NCBI RefSeq assembly: GCF_030812775.1
Contig: NZ_JAUSTI010000004.1
Location: forward strand, 310,001 to 374,000
Source of the DNA: Paenibacillus tundrae
GTDB taxonomy: Bacteria > Bacillota > Bacilli > Paenibacillales > Paenibacillaceae
Direction of reading: 5' to 3'
Length of the DNA stretch: 64,000 nucleotides
Every line of letters begins with the position of its first letter. The first letter of the stretch is position 1. The notes beneath the pieces were generated by a model that was given only the letters and a program-made list of their open reading frames with translations, had not been told where the DNA came from and did not search any database. The position numbers were made by a program, and so were the translations under genes. Shown here one piece after another: positions 32,902 to 41,424 of the stretch.

Positions 32902-32970
32902 CATCTAATATAATATTCACGCATCTGATACCAGCATTCTCTAGGGTCGTGATTGCAGTAACGGTAGGTG
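32902..32970 (+). repeat. Short degenerate attC-like site
   Basis: CATCTAATATAATATTCACG (32902-32921) is a nearly perfect left half. The middle is shortened; GTCGTGATTGCAGTAAC-GGTAGGTG (box at 32963-32970) is a decayed right half. Confidence 0.55.
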
Positions 32971-32999
32971 GAAGTAACAAATGAAAAGGGAGAAAATCT

Positions 33000-34175
33000 A
33001 TGAAAAAGCTTATGAAGGTTATTACAATAGTTCTCATGATACCAATGTTACTTACAGGATGCATTTATTCAAATACTGAAGTGATTATTAATGAAAATGG
33101 TTCTGGCAGCGTAAAAGCTGTAAATGGTTTTGATAAAAATATATTGAACAAGCTCGGAAAAACCTATCAGGACTTTACGAGCAGAAGCAATGAATCCTAT
33201 GACATTACATCTAGTGGTAAAAAGTATACTGTTGGTACATATGAAGACAAGTTCACAAATGATATTAATGATTCGGGTGTAGCAACCATTTCAAATGAAA
33301 TGGGACTTGTATCTCTCAACAAAATTCATGGAGGATTCGAGTTGAAACTAGAACTTCATGACTTCATTAGCAAGGAGATGAGTTATGACACCAGATTTCC
33401 AGAACTTAAGGACATTTCGGATAAAACACTTAGAGGCATGAAGCTTAAGGATCTCATTGCTCAGGATGTTGATGGACTTGTACTTAAGGTCAAATTCAAC
33501 ATGCCATATGAAGTGAAGCAAGTTTCTGGTGGAACTAGTGGAGTGTATGTAAAAGGAAAAACCATTCAATTGGACTATCTGAAGATGATTAAATCTGGCA
33601 GCCGCGAATGGAAATTTGAATCTATAAAGAACCCTGGAAAAGTTGATCCCAATAGTACGTTGTTCATGGACGTTAAAAGCAGTGCATGGTATGCCAAGGC
33701 AGTGCTGGAAGTTAACAGCAAGGGAATAATGAAGGGGTTTGGTGACGGAACATTTAAACCTAACGGCACGCTCACCATGGCAGAGCTTGCCAAGATTGCT
33801 TCAGAAGTGGCAGGACAAAGCATTCCGAACAATCCAGAGTACTGGGCAATGGGTCATATTTTGTTTGCACAAGACACGGGGTTATTTTTTGAGAAAAAAA
33901 CTGCCACGGCAAAAAATTGGAACGTACCTGCCACACGTGAACAGACAGTATATGCTATTTCAATGGCAGCAGGGCAGCAAGATGTCAAAGAAGTGTCATC
34001 AGACTCAATCAGTGACTGGAATCAAATTGACGACAGAATGAAGAATATGATCCTCTATGCATACCAAGCAGGAATTGTTGGTGGAAACTCTAACGGGAAG
34101 TTTGAACCAAAGAGCAAGGTAACACGCGCAGAAGTAGCACAAATTCTGAGTAATATTAAGAGATCTAAGAAATAA
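33000..34175 (+). CDS. Lipoprotein with S-layer homology domains
   Basis: A 391-residue protein. The signal peptide ends in LLTGC (Cys21), so it is a lipoprotein. Residues 25-220 form a domain related to the LppM/YcgB-like 'nucleotide-blind' lipoproteins (VIINENGSGSVKAVNG). The C-terminal 170 residues contain SLH repeats (AVLEVNSKGIMKGFGDGTFK, then YAYQAGIVGGNSNGKFEPKS and VTRAEVAQIL), which normally bind pyruvylated wall polymer. Surface-exposed. AAGGGAG precedes ATG 33000. Confidence 0.8.
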   Translation: MKKLMKVITIVLMIPMLLTGCIYSNTEVIINENGSGSVKAVNGFDKNILNKLGKTYQDFTSRSNESYDITSSGKKYTVGTYEDKFTNDINDSGVATISNEMGLVSLNKIHGGFELKLELHDFISKEMSYDTRFPELKDISDKTLRGMKLKDLIAQDVDGLVLKVKFNMPYEVKQVSGGTSGVYVKGKTIQLDYLKMIKSGSREWKFESIKNPGKVDPNSTLFMDVKSSAWYAKAVLEVNSKGIMKGFGDGTFKPNGTLTMAELAKIASEVAGQSIPNNPEYWAMGHILFAQDTGLFFEKKTATAKNWNVPATREQTVYAISMAAGQQDVKEVSSDSISDWNQIDDRMKNMILYAYQAGIVGGNSNGKFEPKSKVTRAEVAQILSNIKRSKK

Positions 34176-34212
34176 AAGCGATCCGTTTGATCTAAAAAAA
34201 TGGGAGATGATT

Positions 34213-34749
34213 ATGTTGCAGATCAGAGAAGCTACGATTCATGATGCTGAAGGAATTGCCAAAGTTCATGTGGATAGTTGGAGAACGACATACAAGGGGA
34301 TTATTCCAGAGGAATTTTTAAACAATCTAACGTATGAACAAAGAACGGAATTATGGATTAAAAATATCAAGAAGACAGACGAATTTGTAATACTGGCAGA
34401 GAATACAAAAGGGGAAATCATTGGATTTGCAGATTGTTGGAAGAGAGAGACAAATACGGTGCCCAACTCAGGCGATTTAACTTCAATTTACATACTTGAG
34501 GAGTATCAAGGGATAGGGTTAGGGAAGGAATTACTTAAAAGTATATTTTTTCGATTCAATTCATTAGGTTACCAGAAAATATTCGTTGATGTTCTAGAGG
34601 ATAACAAGACACGCTATTTTTATGAGTATTATGGAGCTCACTTATCTAAATCAGTTCAAATAAAAATTGGAGGAAAAATCCTTAATGAATTAATCTATGA
34701 ATGGGATAACGTTGACGAAGTGTTAGCAAGATTAACTAAAACGGATTAG
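34213..34749 (+). CDS. GNAT acetyltransferase
   Basis: A 178-residue GNAT protein: IREATIHDAEGIAKVHVDSW at the N-terminus, motif A SIYILEEYQGIGLGKELLKS (QGIGLG), and the C-terminal RYFYEYYGAHLSKSVQI. ATG 34213 is 7 nt after GGGAG; ATG 34207 would be too close to it. Substrate unknown; streptogramin/aminoglycoside or protein acetylation cannot be distinguished. Confidence 0.75.
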   Translation: MLQIREATIHDAEGIAKVHVDSWRTTYKGIIPEEFLNNLTYEQRTELWIKNIKKTDEFVILAENTKGEIIGFADCWKRETNTVPNSGDLTSIYILEEYQGIGLGKELLKSIFFRFNSLGYQKIFVDVLEDNKTRYFYEYYGAHLSKSVQIKIGGKILNELIYEWDNVDEVLARLTKTD

Positions 34750-34758
34750 GGGGAATTT

Positions 34759-35226
34759 ATGAAATATCAAATCATTGACTTGAGAGATTATCCTGACCTT
34801 TTAAAGGAATCTATTGAGTATGTTGCCGAAAGATGGGGATTAAATAGAAGAATATTTGAGGATTGTATAATTTCCAGCATGACAACGAAAAATCCATTAC
34901 CTCGATGGTATTTTATGATGAAGCAAGATGAAATCATTGGTAGTTACTCATTAATGAATAATGATTTTGTAAGTCGACAAGATCTGTGGCCATACTTATC
35001 AAATTTATATATTGAACAAGAGCAGCGAGGAAAGGGTCTTGGGTCAGTCTTAATGACGCACGCGAGACAAGAAGCTTACAAACTCGGTTTCAGTAAATTG
35101 TATTTATGTACAGATCATATTGATTATTATGAGAAGTACGGCTGGGTACATTTATGCAATGGGTATCATACGTGGAACAGGGAGTCCCAAATTTATGTGA
35201 TTGATACACATAAGGAGGAGAAATGA
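34759..35226 (+). CDS. GNAT acetyltransferase
   Basis: A 155-residue GNAT protein with SNLYIEQEQRGKGLGSVLMT as motif A (RGKGLG) and TDHIDYYEKYGWVHL near the C-terminus. It starts 10 nt after the preceding GNAT gene, with AGGGGG before the ATG, so the two are probably cotranscribed. Confidence 0.75.
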   Translation: MKYQIIDLRDYPDLLKESIEYVAERWGLNRRIFEDCIISSMTTKNPLPRWYFMMKQDEIIGSYSLMNNDFVSRQDLWPYLSNLYIEQEQRGKGLGSVLMTHARQEAYKLGFSKLYLCTDHIDYYEKYGWVHLCNGYHTWNRESQIYVIDTHKEEK

Positions 35227-35320
35227 ACAAGGTAAATCATTTTGAAACGAAGCTTTCGCCTCGTTAGAGAAGATACATAAAGTTATAGAAATCGGCAGAT
35301 GAAGTAGAAGGTGAGAAAAT

Positions 35321-35680
35321 TTGAATTTAATGCAACTTAAGATTCCAGCAGGTTATGCAGTAACGTATAACAAATTCTACGATGTAGACCCTGTTCTTAG
35401 TGCAGATAGTGATTACTTTATTGAGAATTGGGGATTCTTCACAGAAGATTTATTACAGATCGTTAAAATGAAAATCAAGAATGGGAAATGGGATATTCCT
35501 GAAAGAGAAGACACGATACTATTTGATCTAGGATGGTATCCAGATTCAGATATTAAAGGCCATTACCGTCTGGAACTTGTTGATGGGGAGTGGAATGAGA
35601 TCAAAAGCATTTCTTCTAAAGATCGATTAGTAATTAAAGAGACACTTGAAGAATGGTTGGAAGAACAACTAAGAGTGTAA
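35321..35680 (+). CDS. Small unknown protein
   Basis: A 119-residue acidic protein (PAGYAVTYNKFYDVDPVLSA, WDIPEREDTILFDLGWYPDS). Start TTG 35321, with AAGGTGAG upstream; ATG 35330 is an alternative. The pattern resembles immunity-protein-like cargo but I cannot name a family. Confidence 0.5.
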   Translation: MNLMQLKIPAGYAVTYNKFYDVDPVLSADSDYFIENWGFFTEDLLQIVKMKIKNGKWDIPEREDTILFDLGWYPDSDIKGHYRLELVDGEWNEIKSISSKDRLVIKETLEEWLEEQLRV

Positions 35681-35775
35681 CAGAAACAACCGCGATATGA
35701 AGACTATTTTAATAAATACGCTCAGAAGGCATACAGGGAGGTTACTTCAATAATAACTCCAGGAGGATTCTACTA

Positions 35776-36006
35776 ATGAGGAAGAGATATTCTATTGAAA
35801 AAGCAGAGTGGTCAGAAACAAGAGAAAAGGAGTATGAGCAAGAATGTAGAGATATTGTGTTTAAGTTCAATGATACGCTTGTTCAGCGGGAAGGCGTCAT
35901 TTACTTAAATAAAAAAGATGGTCAAACTGTAGTGATAGAGCCTTTGAATCAAAAAACATTCTGGTATGAAACATGGTTAACGATCAAAGACATCTACAGT
36001 ACATAG
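35776..36006 (+). CDS. Small unknown protein
   Basis: A 76-residue charged protein (RKRYSIEKAEWSETREKEYE); AGGAGG precedes ATG 35776. Unrecognised. Confidence 0.45.
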   Translation: MRKRYSIEKAEWSETREKEYEQECRDIVFKFNDTLVQREGVIYLNKKDGQTVVIEPLNQKTFWYETWLTIKDIYST

Positions 36007-36134
36007 TGATGGGAAGATTTAATAAACGCTTAAAAGCAGGATAAATTTGTTGAAGACCCTATGAGAGTAACATCAGGTAAGTAATGACTACCTATTAGAT
36101 TGAAAGGTGTAGAGAGCCGATGCCGATGTCAACG

Positions 36135-36833
36135 TCACCGTCCAACATTAACAACTTGCCTGATCCACTCAGGCTCACTGGCTGCTGCCCGCACTAAACA
36201 GTCGGCGCAGTCTGCAAAGGGAAGTGCTCCGAGAGGATTTATGCGAGCTAATGGACCTGCTGTATATTTTAAAGTACCCTCCGCGTATTGAAGCACGGAT
36301 GCCCGTACAATGACCCATTCTAGCTCACTTTGTATTAACGCATGCTCAGCAATTGATTTATCCTCAATGGCTTTCCAAAATATACGGCGCATCATGCGAA
36401 CTGCCAAGCGATGGACGGGAGACAGCTCTCTTCCGTTGCTCAAATTAATGCCGCTCTGCATGATTAGGCGCTTCACACCCGCACGTTGACTGGCTGCTAT
36501 CATATTGGGCATACCTTCGGACATGACAGTACCGGGTGAGAAGTTAGCCGCCATAACATTCATGCCAGCTCTTAGATTCAGAAATTTCTTGGCAGCAACC
36601 GGCGAAGCGTTACTGGGCGGGCCGATGCAACTGATGACGACTTCTGCACCAGCAATGGCTCTGACCAAACTGGACTCGTCAAATACATCTCCCTGTCTGA
36701 TGGTGAGTCTCTTCAAGGGGGATATCATTTCTGGCCGACGAGCTATAGCTACAACTTCATGGCCAAGTTCAAGTGCACGCTCCATCACTTTCCTTCCGGT
36801 TCCTCCTGTAGCTCCAATAACTGCAATTTTCAT
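36135..36833 (-). CDS. NAD(P)-binding SDR/NmrA-like oxidoreductase
   Basis: A 232-residue atypical short-chain dehydrogenase: N-terminal MKIAVIGATGGTGRKVMERA is the GxxGxxG dinucleotide-binding motif, with EVVAIARRPE for NADP preference, and VISCIGPPS, RLIMQSGINL later. Such proteins are reductases or redox sensors. The first in-frame ATG at 36854 is less likely than 36833. Divergent from a TetR gene, the usual arrangement of a regulator with its target. Codon use is more GC-rich than in the cassettes. Confidence 0.75.
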   Translation of the reverse strand: MKIAVIGATGGTGRKVMERALELGHEVVAIARRPEMISPLKRLTIRQGDVFDESSLVRAIAGAEVVISCIGPPSNASPVAAKKFLNLRAGMNVMAANFSPGTVMSEGMPNMIAASQRAGVKRLIMQSGINLSNGRELSPVHRLAVRMMRRIFWKAIEDKSIAEHALIQSELEWVIVRASVLQYAEGTLKYTAGPLARINPLGALPFADCADCLVRAAASEPEWIRQVVNVGR

Positions 36834-37011
36834 AATAGTGAACTCCAATCCCATTCATGCATAAATGCACAATAGTGTATTAATAGTCTATTACGTATAA
36901 TGATAGACAGAAATGAAAACGCTACAAGTCTTAAAATGAGTGATTTTGTGCATTAGTTCACAGTTCCTCTGAACATGTGTAGTATTTATTTAGGAAGCTG
37001 GTGGTTCTGAA

Positions 37012-37572
37012 GTGGTAAAGGTAGATCGCAGAATACGCAAATCCCAAGAGGCCATAAAAATGGCTGTTATTCATTTGATGATGGAAAAAGAATTTGATCA
37101 AATTACGATTCAAGATATCTCTGATAGAGCGGATCTTAGTCGAAGAACCATCTATCTTCACTACATGGACAAATTCGATCTTCTGGATCAGCTTATTAAA
37201 GAACATATTGATGACTTAAGAAGGATCTGCAATTCTACAGACGATGACGCGAATTATAAGGATATGGGATTGGTGTGGTTCCAGTATTTCGAGAATCATT
37301 CGATGTTCTTTTCTGCATTACTAGCGAGTAAAGGTAGCCCTTTTTTCCGCGATCAGTTCCTTACGTTTTTCATCGAAGAACTGGAGAAAGGAAACGGTAT
37401 GTTCGAAGGGGGTAACCCTGAATTAACGGAGGGAATGAATGTGGATATTCAGTTTCTGGGGTCAGCGATCGTTGGCGTCGTGGAGTGGTGGTTTAAACAA
37501 GGGGAGCCTCCTAATCCTTCCTTTATGGCGCAGCGAATAGGCGGATTACTTGAAAGAAATCTGGAGGTATAA
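37012..37572 (+). CDS. TetR-family transcriptional regulator
   Basis: A 186-residue regulator; helix-turn-helix FDQITIQDISDRADLSRRTI followed by YLHYMDKFDLL is the TetR signature (about residues 28-60). The C-terminal ligand domain ends in GVVEWWFKQGEPPNP, as in the TetR_C_33-like group. GTG 37012. It probably controls the divergent oxidoreductase gene at 36135; the 178-bp gap would hold the operator. Confidence 0.75.
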   Translation: MVKVDRRIRKSQEAIKMAVIHLMMEKEFDQITIQDISDRADLSRRTIYLHYMDKFDLLDQLIKEHIDDLRRICNSTDDDANYKDMGLVWFQYFENHSMFFSALLASKGSPFFRDQFLTFFIEELEKGNGMFEGGNPELTEGMNVDIQFLGSAIVGVVEWWFKQGEPPNPSFMAQRIGGLLERNLEV

Positions 37573-37587
37573 ATGTTGATGTAAAGA

Positions 37588-37605
37588 AGAATGTTAGATG
37601 AAATT
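37588..37605 (+). repeat. attC-like right-box remnant
   Basis: GAAT-GTTAGATG-AAAT at 37589-37604 is the exact box plus following bases seen at sites 3 and 16-17; no left half is visible. Confidence 0.35.
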
Positions 37606-37688
37606 CGAGTAGAATAATTTTAAGAGGGTGGCTTATACATGAAAACAAGTGAAATGCAGAAAAACCAATCTCACAAAGGAGAGGTAAT

Positions 37689-38405
37689 ATGTATATAGAC
37701 CTTTTCAATAGACTCAGTATCACATTACCTATTATACTCATTGAGGAGTTAGAAACTCACCATGAAAAACAGAAGGATCAAAATTACTTGTTAAGATCAA
37801 TGGAAATTGAAGAAGTGATTGAAATGGCCGATTTCATGTCTGAAATGGAGGTATATCAAGGCATTATTCCTTTATGGACAGATGATCATTCGAACTACAT
37901 AGGTTTACAGGTTCAAGGTGCTTGCCAATACAGAATCAGTTACATCAATCATGAAGAAACTGATGTATCCCCAGGTTTTAGAAGTGTACAGTCATTTATA
38001 TCGAAACTCGAACAACATCCTAGTTATGATTGGGATGAATTGAACAAAGACTATCCGTCAGATATAGAAATTAGTCATGCTGAGATGGATGAAGACCTAC
38101 GTTGTATCGATGAGTTAAACAAGTTTATAAGTTCTAACCAACAAATAGATGACGATATTCGTTGTCAGTATATTTTTTCAATCATGGCGTTAACACCGAA
38201 AAGAAATCTGGATTCATTAATAAAATATTTGGATGATGAAGATATGTATGTTCAAGAGAGGGCGTGTGAGATTCTTGGTTTTCATAGATACATTCCAGCT
38301 AGAGATAAGTTAGTAGAGGTTTCTACAAACGGAATGCATAATGGGAAACTCGCAGCGAAAAGAGCGTTAGCAAGAATAAGAGAAGAGGCCCGAGGAGCAT
38401 TTTAA
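37689..38405 (+). CDS. HEAT-repeat-containing protein
   Basis: A 238-residue protein. The first 110 residues look like an SMI1/SUKH-type domain (VYQGIIPLWTDDHSNYIGLQ). The last 80 contain HEAT-like helices (LIKYLDDEDMYVQERACEIL, then RDKLVEVSTNG, KLAAKRALARI). AAAGGAGAGG precedes ATG 37689. Probably an immunity-type or adaptor protein; inference only. Confidence 0.6.
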   Translation: MYIDLFNRLSITLPIILIEELETHHEKQKDQNYLLRSMEIEEVIEMADFMSEMEVYQGIIPLWTDDHSNYIGLQVQGACQYRISYINHEETDVSPGFRSVQSFISKLEQHPSYDWDELNKDYPSDIEISHAEMDEDLRCIDELNKFISSNQQIDDDIRCQYIFSIMALTPKRNLDSLIKYLDDEDMYVQERACEILGFHRYIPARDKLVEVSTNGMHNGKLAAKRALARIREEARGAF

Positions 38406-38472
38406 TGGAGCAAAAATATAAAGAAATAAGAGAATATAACGGACTAATACTAAATGATAAAGGAATTCATCG

Positions 38473-38751
38473 ATGAAATTGTACTTATTTATTATTCAAA
38501 GTTTCTATGTGTTGACCTTAATGCCTTGGTTCATCATTTGGGGATTATCTTTCATGGCATTTGACAGTGGAGTTTCAATGTGGGGAGTAGCACTTGTAAC
38601 GATCGTTACGTTGTATCCTTTGGCTGTTGTCGTTTGTTCGATTCTATCTTGGTTACTGAAGAAAAAGGTGAAGACTTTAGGCCTTATTCTAATCAGTTCG
38701 TTTCCACTTCTGTGGGTGATTTCATTTGCAGTTTTGATATTAGGAAATTGA
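38473..38751 (+). CDS. Small membrane protein
   Basis: A 92-residue protein with three hydrophobic segments covering most of its length (residues 3-30, 37-57 and 66-89). The ribosome binding site is weak (AAAGGAA, 38459-38465). Function unknown. Confidence 0.5.
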   Translation: MKLYLFIIQSFYVLTLMPWFIIWGLSFMAFDSGVSMWGVALVTIVTLYPLAVVVCSILSWLLKKKVKTLGLILISSFPLLWVISFAVLILGN

Positions 38752-38807
38752 ATGAAGAAAAAAACTAGGAGTAGAGAGCTCCAATCAAAGAGACAAGGAG
38801 ATTAGAA

Positions 38808-39302
38808 ATGGAGTCTTTATTCGTTCGATTGGAGATTGAAGAACTTATTAAAAAGTGTTCAATCAACAGGCAAGAACTGTTTGAAGTCCGAAAAGATCAG
38901 TGGAAATCCATTTTAGATCATATCGAAAAGCACTTTCTAAAGAAGACTCATTACACGCAAGACCTGCATTGGGGATGGAACAGACTGAGAGAACCCCACT
39001 ATGCATTGAGGTTTAACGAACAACCGTACCGATCTATCAAAGAGATTATTGCAGATGAATGGATCTGGTTTATAGCAGAAGATTACAACGATAAAATGTG
39101 GATTTATGAAGGGGATAAGAATATCATTTTCGATAAAATTATCCCTGAGCTTTATCATTTGGACGAATACTTTCTGGTATCGAAGAAGTATGAATGGCTT
39201 GTATGTGAAGATCATCATGAGATTGTACATTTTTCAGGTGAAGGCATTATTCATCAAGCGAAGAAGTTTGAATTAGAGAACGAGAGTAAGATATTTAAGT
39301 GA
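38808..39302 (+). CDS. Unknown protein, possibly DUF6756-like
   Basis: A 164-residue protein; WFIAEDYNDKMWIYEGDKN and EYFLVSKKYEWLVCEDHHEI look like a conserved core I associate, with low certainty, with DUF6756. AAGGAG precedes ATG 38808. Confidence 0.5.
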   Translation: MESLFVRLEIEELIKKCSINRQELFEVRKDQWKSILDHIEKHFLKKTHYTQDLHWGWNRLREPHYALRFNEQPYRSIKEIIADEWIWFIAEDYNDKMWIYEGDKNIIFDKIIPELYHLDEYFLVSKKYEWLVCEDHHEIVHFSGEGIIHQAKKFELENESKIFK

Positions 39303-39332
39303 ATGCTCAGTCAGAAAGGAAAGTTAAGGGCT

Positions 39333-39380
39333 TCATATTACATATTTTTCACGCTGTGACTCCTCAAGGCTTATTGAAAG
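39333..39380 (+). repeat. Left half of an attC-like site
   Basis: CATATTACATATTTTTCACGC (39333-39353) then TGTGACTCCTCAAGGC: left box and outer arm remain, right half lost. Confidence 0.4.
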
Positions 39381-39392
39381 GGTGGATGGAAG

Positions 39393-39941
39393 TTGATTCA
39401 AGGAGAATTAATTTATAAAACAATAGACTCTCTTAAGAAAAGATTGGAAAATAACAACCTGCTAGAATTACAGCTTCAGGAAGGTTATTTAACTCAAGCT
39501 ACCTGTACGTTTAATGATCCGGCAGATGAAAGTGATTTAATGGAATTCCAAAGAACATTAGGGTATGAACTTCCGAATGATTATATTCACTTTTTGAAGA
39601 TAAGCAATGGTTGCTCGTTATTTGACCATCCGCAATACGGAGGAGAGGCGTACTTATATAAGTGGCAGGATATCCAAGAAGCAACGTATGAGGATGCAAA
39701 CGAGGGGTACCTGAAGATCGCCTATATCTATCAAGATAATATCGTAATTGATCTGAAAAAATACAGCGAAGGCTCAAATAATTATTTAATGGTTAAGGGG
39801 CACATAGACAATTTTGACGAGTCGAGACCCTTCAATATGAACTTCGAGTTGTGGTTTGACCGATTTATTATCAGTCAGGGAGATAAATTTTGGGACTGGT
39901 CCATATATACGGCAGAAAATTACTATAAATTAAAAAGATAA
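39393..39941 (+). CDS. SMI1/KNR4 (SUKH) family protein
   Basis: A 182-residue protein with the SUKH core: FQRTLGYELPNDYIHFLKIS followed by NGCSLF, and later LYKWQDIQEA. Bacterial SUKH proteins are mostly immunity proteins of polymorphic toxins. TTG 39393 follows GGTGGATGGA. No toxin is next to it, so it may be an orphan immunity gene. Confidence 0.75.
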   Translation: MIQGELIYKTIDSLKKRLENNNLLELQLQEGYLTQATCTFNDPADESDLMEFQRTLGYELPNDYIHFLKISNGCSLFDHPQYGGEAYLYKWQDIQEATYEDANEGYLKIAYIYQDNIVIDLKKYSEGSNNYLMVKGHIDNFDESRPFNMNFELWFDRFIISQGDKFWDWSIYTAENYYKLKR

Positions 39942-39982
39942 AGTACGCCGAGGCGATTTACTTTGTATGAGAGGAATTCAGA

Positions 39983-40405
39983 ATGAATTATAAATTTATG
40001 TTGAAGGGTTACCCATTATATTATCTATTTATATTTTTGCCGATTGGTGTGTTGCCTGTTCTGAATATATTAGGTGATACCATCAGTGATGGTCTTCGAG
40101 TAATACTACTGATAACAACTGGGTTGGTTGTGATCGCTCTAGTTATTAAAAACTGGATAGATTCACAAAAGGAATATGCGGTAGTGCTATTGCCCGAGGG
40201 AATAACAGTAAATAAGACGAACTATTCAATTAAACAAATTAGTGAAATGCGAATAGGTACTAATCTTCTTCAAATTCATCTTTTCGATCAAAATAAAAAG
40301 CTATCTTTCTCGTTAAAGAATCAGGATAAAGATAGCGTAATCATGACACTCAAAAAGTATTGTGAAAGCTCGGGGATAGAAGTAAAGGATCATCGAAGAG
40401 GTTAG
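39983..40405 (+). CDS. Membrane protein, unknown
   Basis: A 140-residue protein with two membrane helices (about residues 12-30 and 40-58) and a C-terminal strand-rich domain (VVLLPEGITVNKTNYSIKQI) resembling a PH-like/YcxB domain. AGAGGAA precedes ATG 39983. Confidence 0.55.
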   Translation: MNYKFMLKGYPLYYLFIFLPIGVLPVLNILGDTISDGLRVILLITTGLVVIALVIKNWIDSQKEYAVVLLPEGITVNKTNYSIKQISEMRIGTNLLQIHLFDQNKKLSFSLKNQDKDSVIMTLKKYCESSGIEVKDHRRG

Positions 40406-40568
40406 AGGTTGCTTAGATAAGCATAAGTAACCTGAATACCACCAACGACATTAGTCGTAGCAGGTGCAATAGTACATACTGCCGCTAGAATAAGAAGCTG
40501 CTGCGATGTAGGTAAAGTAGCAACTTAAAATCGTGCTGCATGACCAATTAGGTCATACAGCAGGAAGA

Positions 40569-40600
40569 AGCGCCACGACCATACGAGCGTGGCGCTTTTT
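40569..40600 (+). terminator. Strong intrinsic terminator at the end of the cassette region
   Basis: AGCGCCACG (40569-40577) pairs perfectly with CGTGGCGCT (40588-40596), followed by TTTTT. A second hairpin (ATGACC-AATTA-GGTCAT) lies just upstream at 40539-40555. Confidence 0.8.
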
Positions 40601-40645
40601 GCTATGCATCACGATGATGAACTCGTGATGTTACTTCAATGATAA

Positions 40646-40735
40646 GCACTGCGTTGAATAACACGCGGTGCAACTCTGAGAGGTGCTACCTCTTTTGGAC
40701 ACAGTACCTTACCCATACGTAGCTTGCCAAAGTGC
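40646..40735. repeat. Structured flanking repeat, copy 2
   Basis: A diverged copy of 474-559: GCACTGC..GCGGTGC stem (40646-40671), CACGCGGTGCA identical, AGGTGCT/AGTACCT arm, then TACC-TTACCCATACG and GCTTGC-CAAAGT-GCAAGC. The pairing of the arms is kept although bases differ. Confidence 0.5.
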
Positions 40736-40781
40736 AAGCCGTAATCCAAGGAAATGCTGTGGAATGAAACAACGGAGACTA

Positions 40782-40941
40782 GGGCGTGTCTCAAAACTCG
40801 CTGAAGTGCATCTTTCACCGCCTTTTCGCCCCCTGCTGCGTCACTTTCCCTTGACGTGCCCCGGCACGCCTGCGGAAAACTTCCTGACTTGGAACGAAAA
40901 TTCGGCAAAATCTGCTGCCTTCGGAGTTTTCAGACACGCCC
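40782..40941. mobile_element. MITE-like element, 160 bp
   Basis: Terminal inverted repeats GGGCGTGTCTCAAAACTC (40782-40799) and GAGTTTTCAGACACGCCC (40924-40941) match at 17 of 18 positions and are flanked by TA on both sides (40780-40781, 40942-40943). No coding capacity for a transposase. The ends are of the GGGCGTGTCTGAAAAC kind found on some IS families, so a parent insertion sequence probably exists elsewhere in the genome. Confidence 0.7.
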
Positions 40942-40943
40942 TA

Positions 40944-41424
40944 AAATATTTTAAAAAATATCAGAATGTGTACTGACTTAAGGATTTTAATAATACTATA
41001 AATGAAATGGGTTTCATGAAATCCTTTTCAAGTATACTCAACAACTTGGCTAATGCTCTTTACAGCGAAGTGTGAATCTAGGTTTTCAAATCCCATTAAG
41101 GCGGCCTTGTAAGGATCCAAATTGTCCAGGGCAGTCATCAAAAAGCATGTTGTAAGCTTGATTCAATGTTATCAACTTTGAGGGGGAGTGTGTGTAGGAT
41201 GAAGTTTGAGCACAAAGAAAAGATCACTTTACGAGGAATCGATATGGATGGCTGGGGTGGTGAAGGTACATAATCCAACACCGAGAAGTGTACTTTGTTT
41301 GATATTTGTAAGCGCTTAATCCACTGCATAATTCAGTCATTTCAAGAAAGGAGCGAACATCCTGAACGGCAATTGAGAAGCGTATTGGAACAGATTAAGA
41401 TCATTTATTTGAGGGAGGCCGCCC
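40944..41424 (+). other. Intergenic region before the glycan operon
   Basis: No well-supported gene. A 24-codon frame MKFEHKEKITLRGIDMDGWG.. (41199-41273) lacks a well-placed ribosome binding site. A cre-like palindrome lies at 41308-41321. Between 40406 and 40568, left of the terminator, only a start-less 41-codon minus-strand frame is visible. Confidence 0.4.
41308..41321. promoter_or_regulatory. Catabolite-responsive (cre-like) element
   Basis: TGTAAGCGCTTAAT is close to the CcpA consensus TGWAANCGNTNWCA and lies 104 bp before the operon's first start codon. Repression by CcpA when a preferred sugar is present would fit a glycan-uptake operon. Confidence 0.55.
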
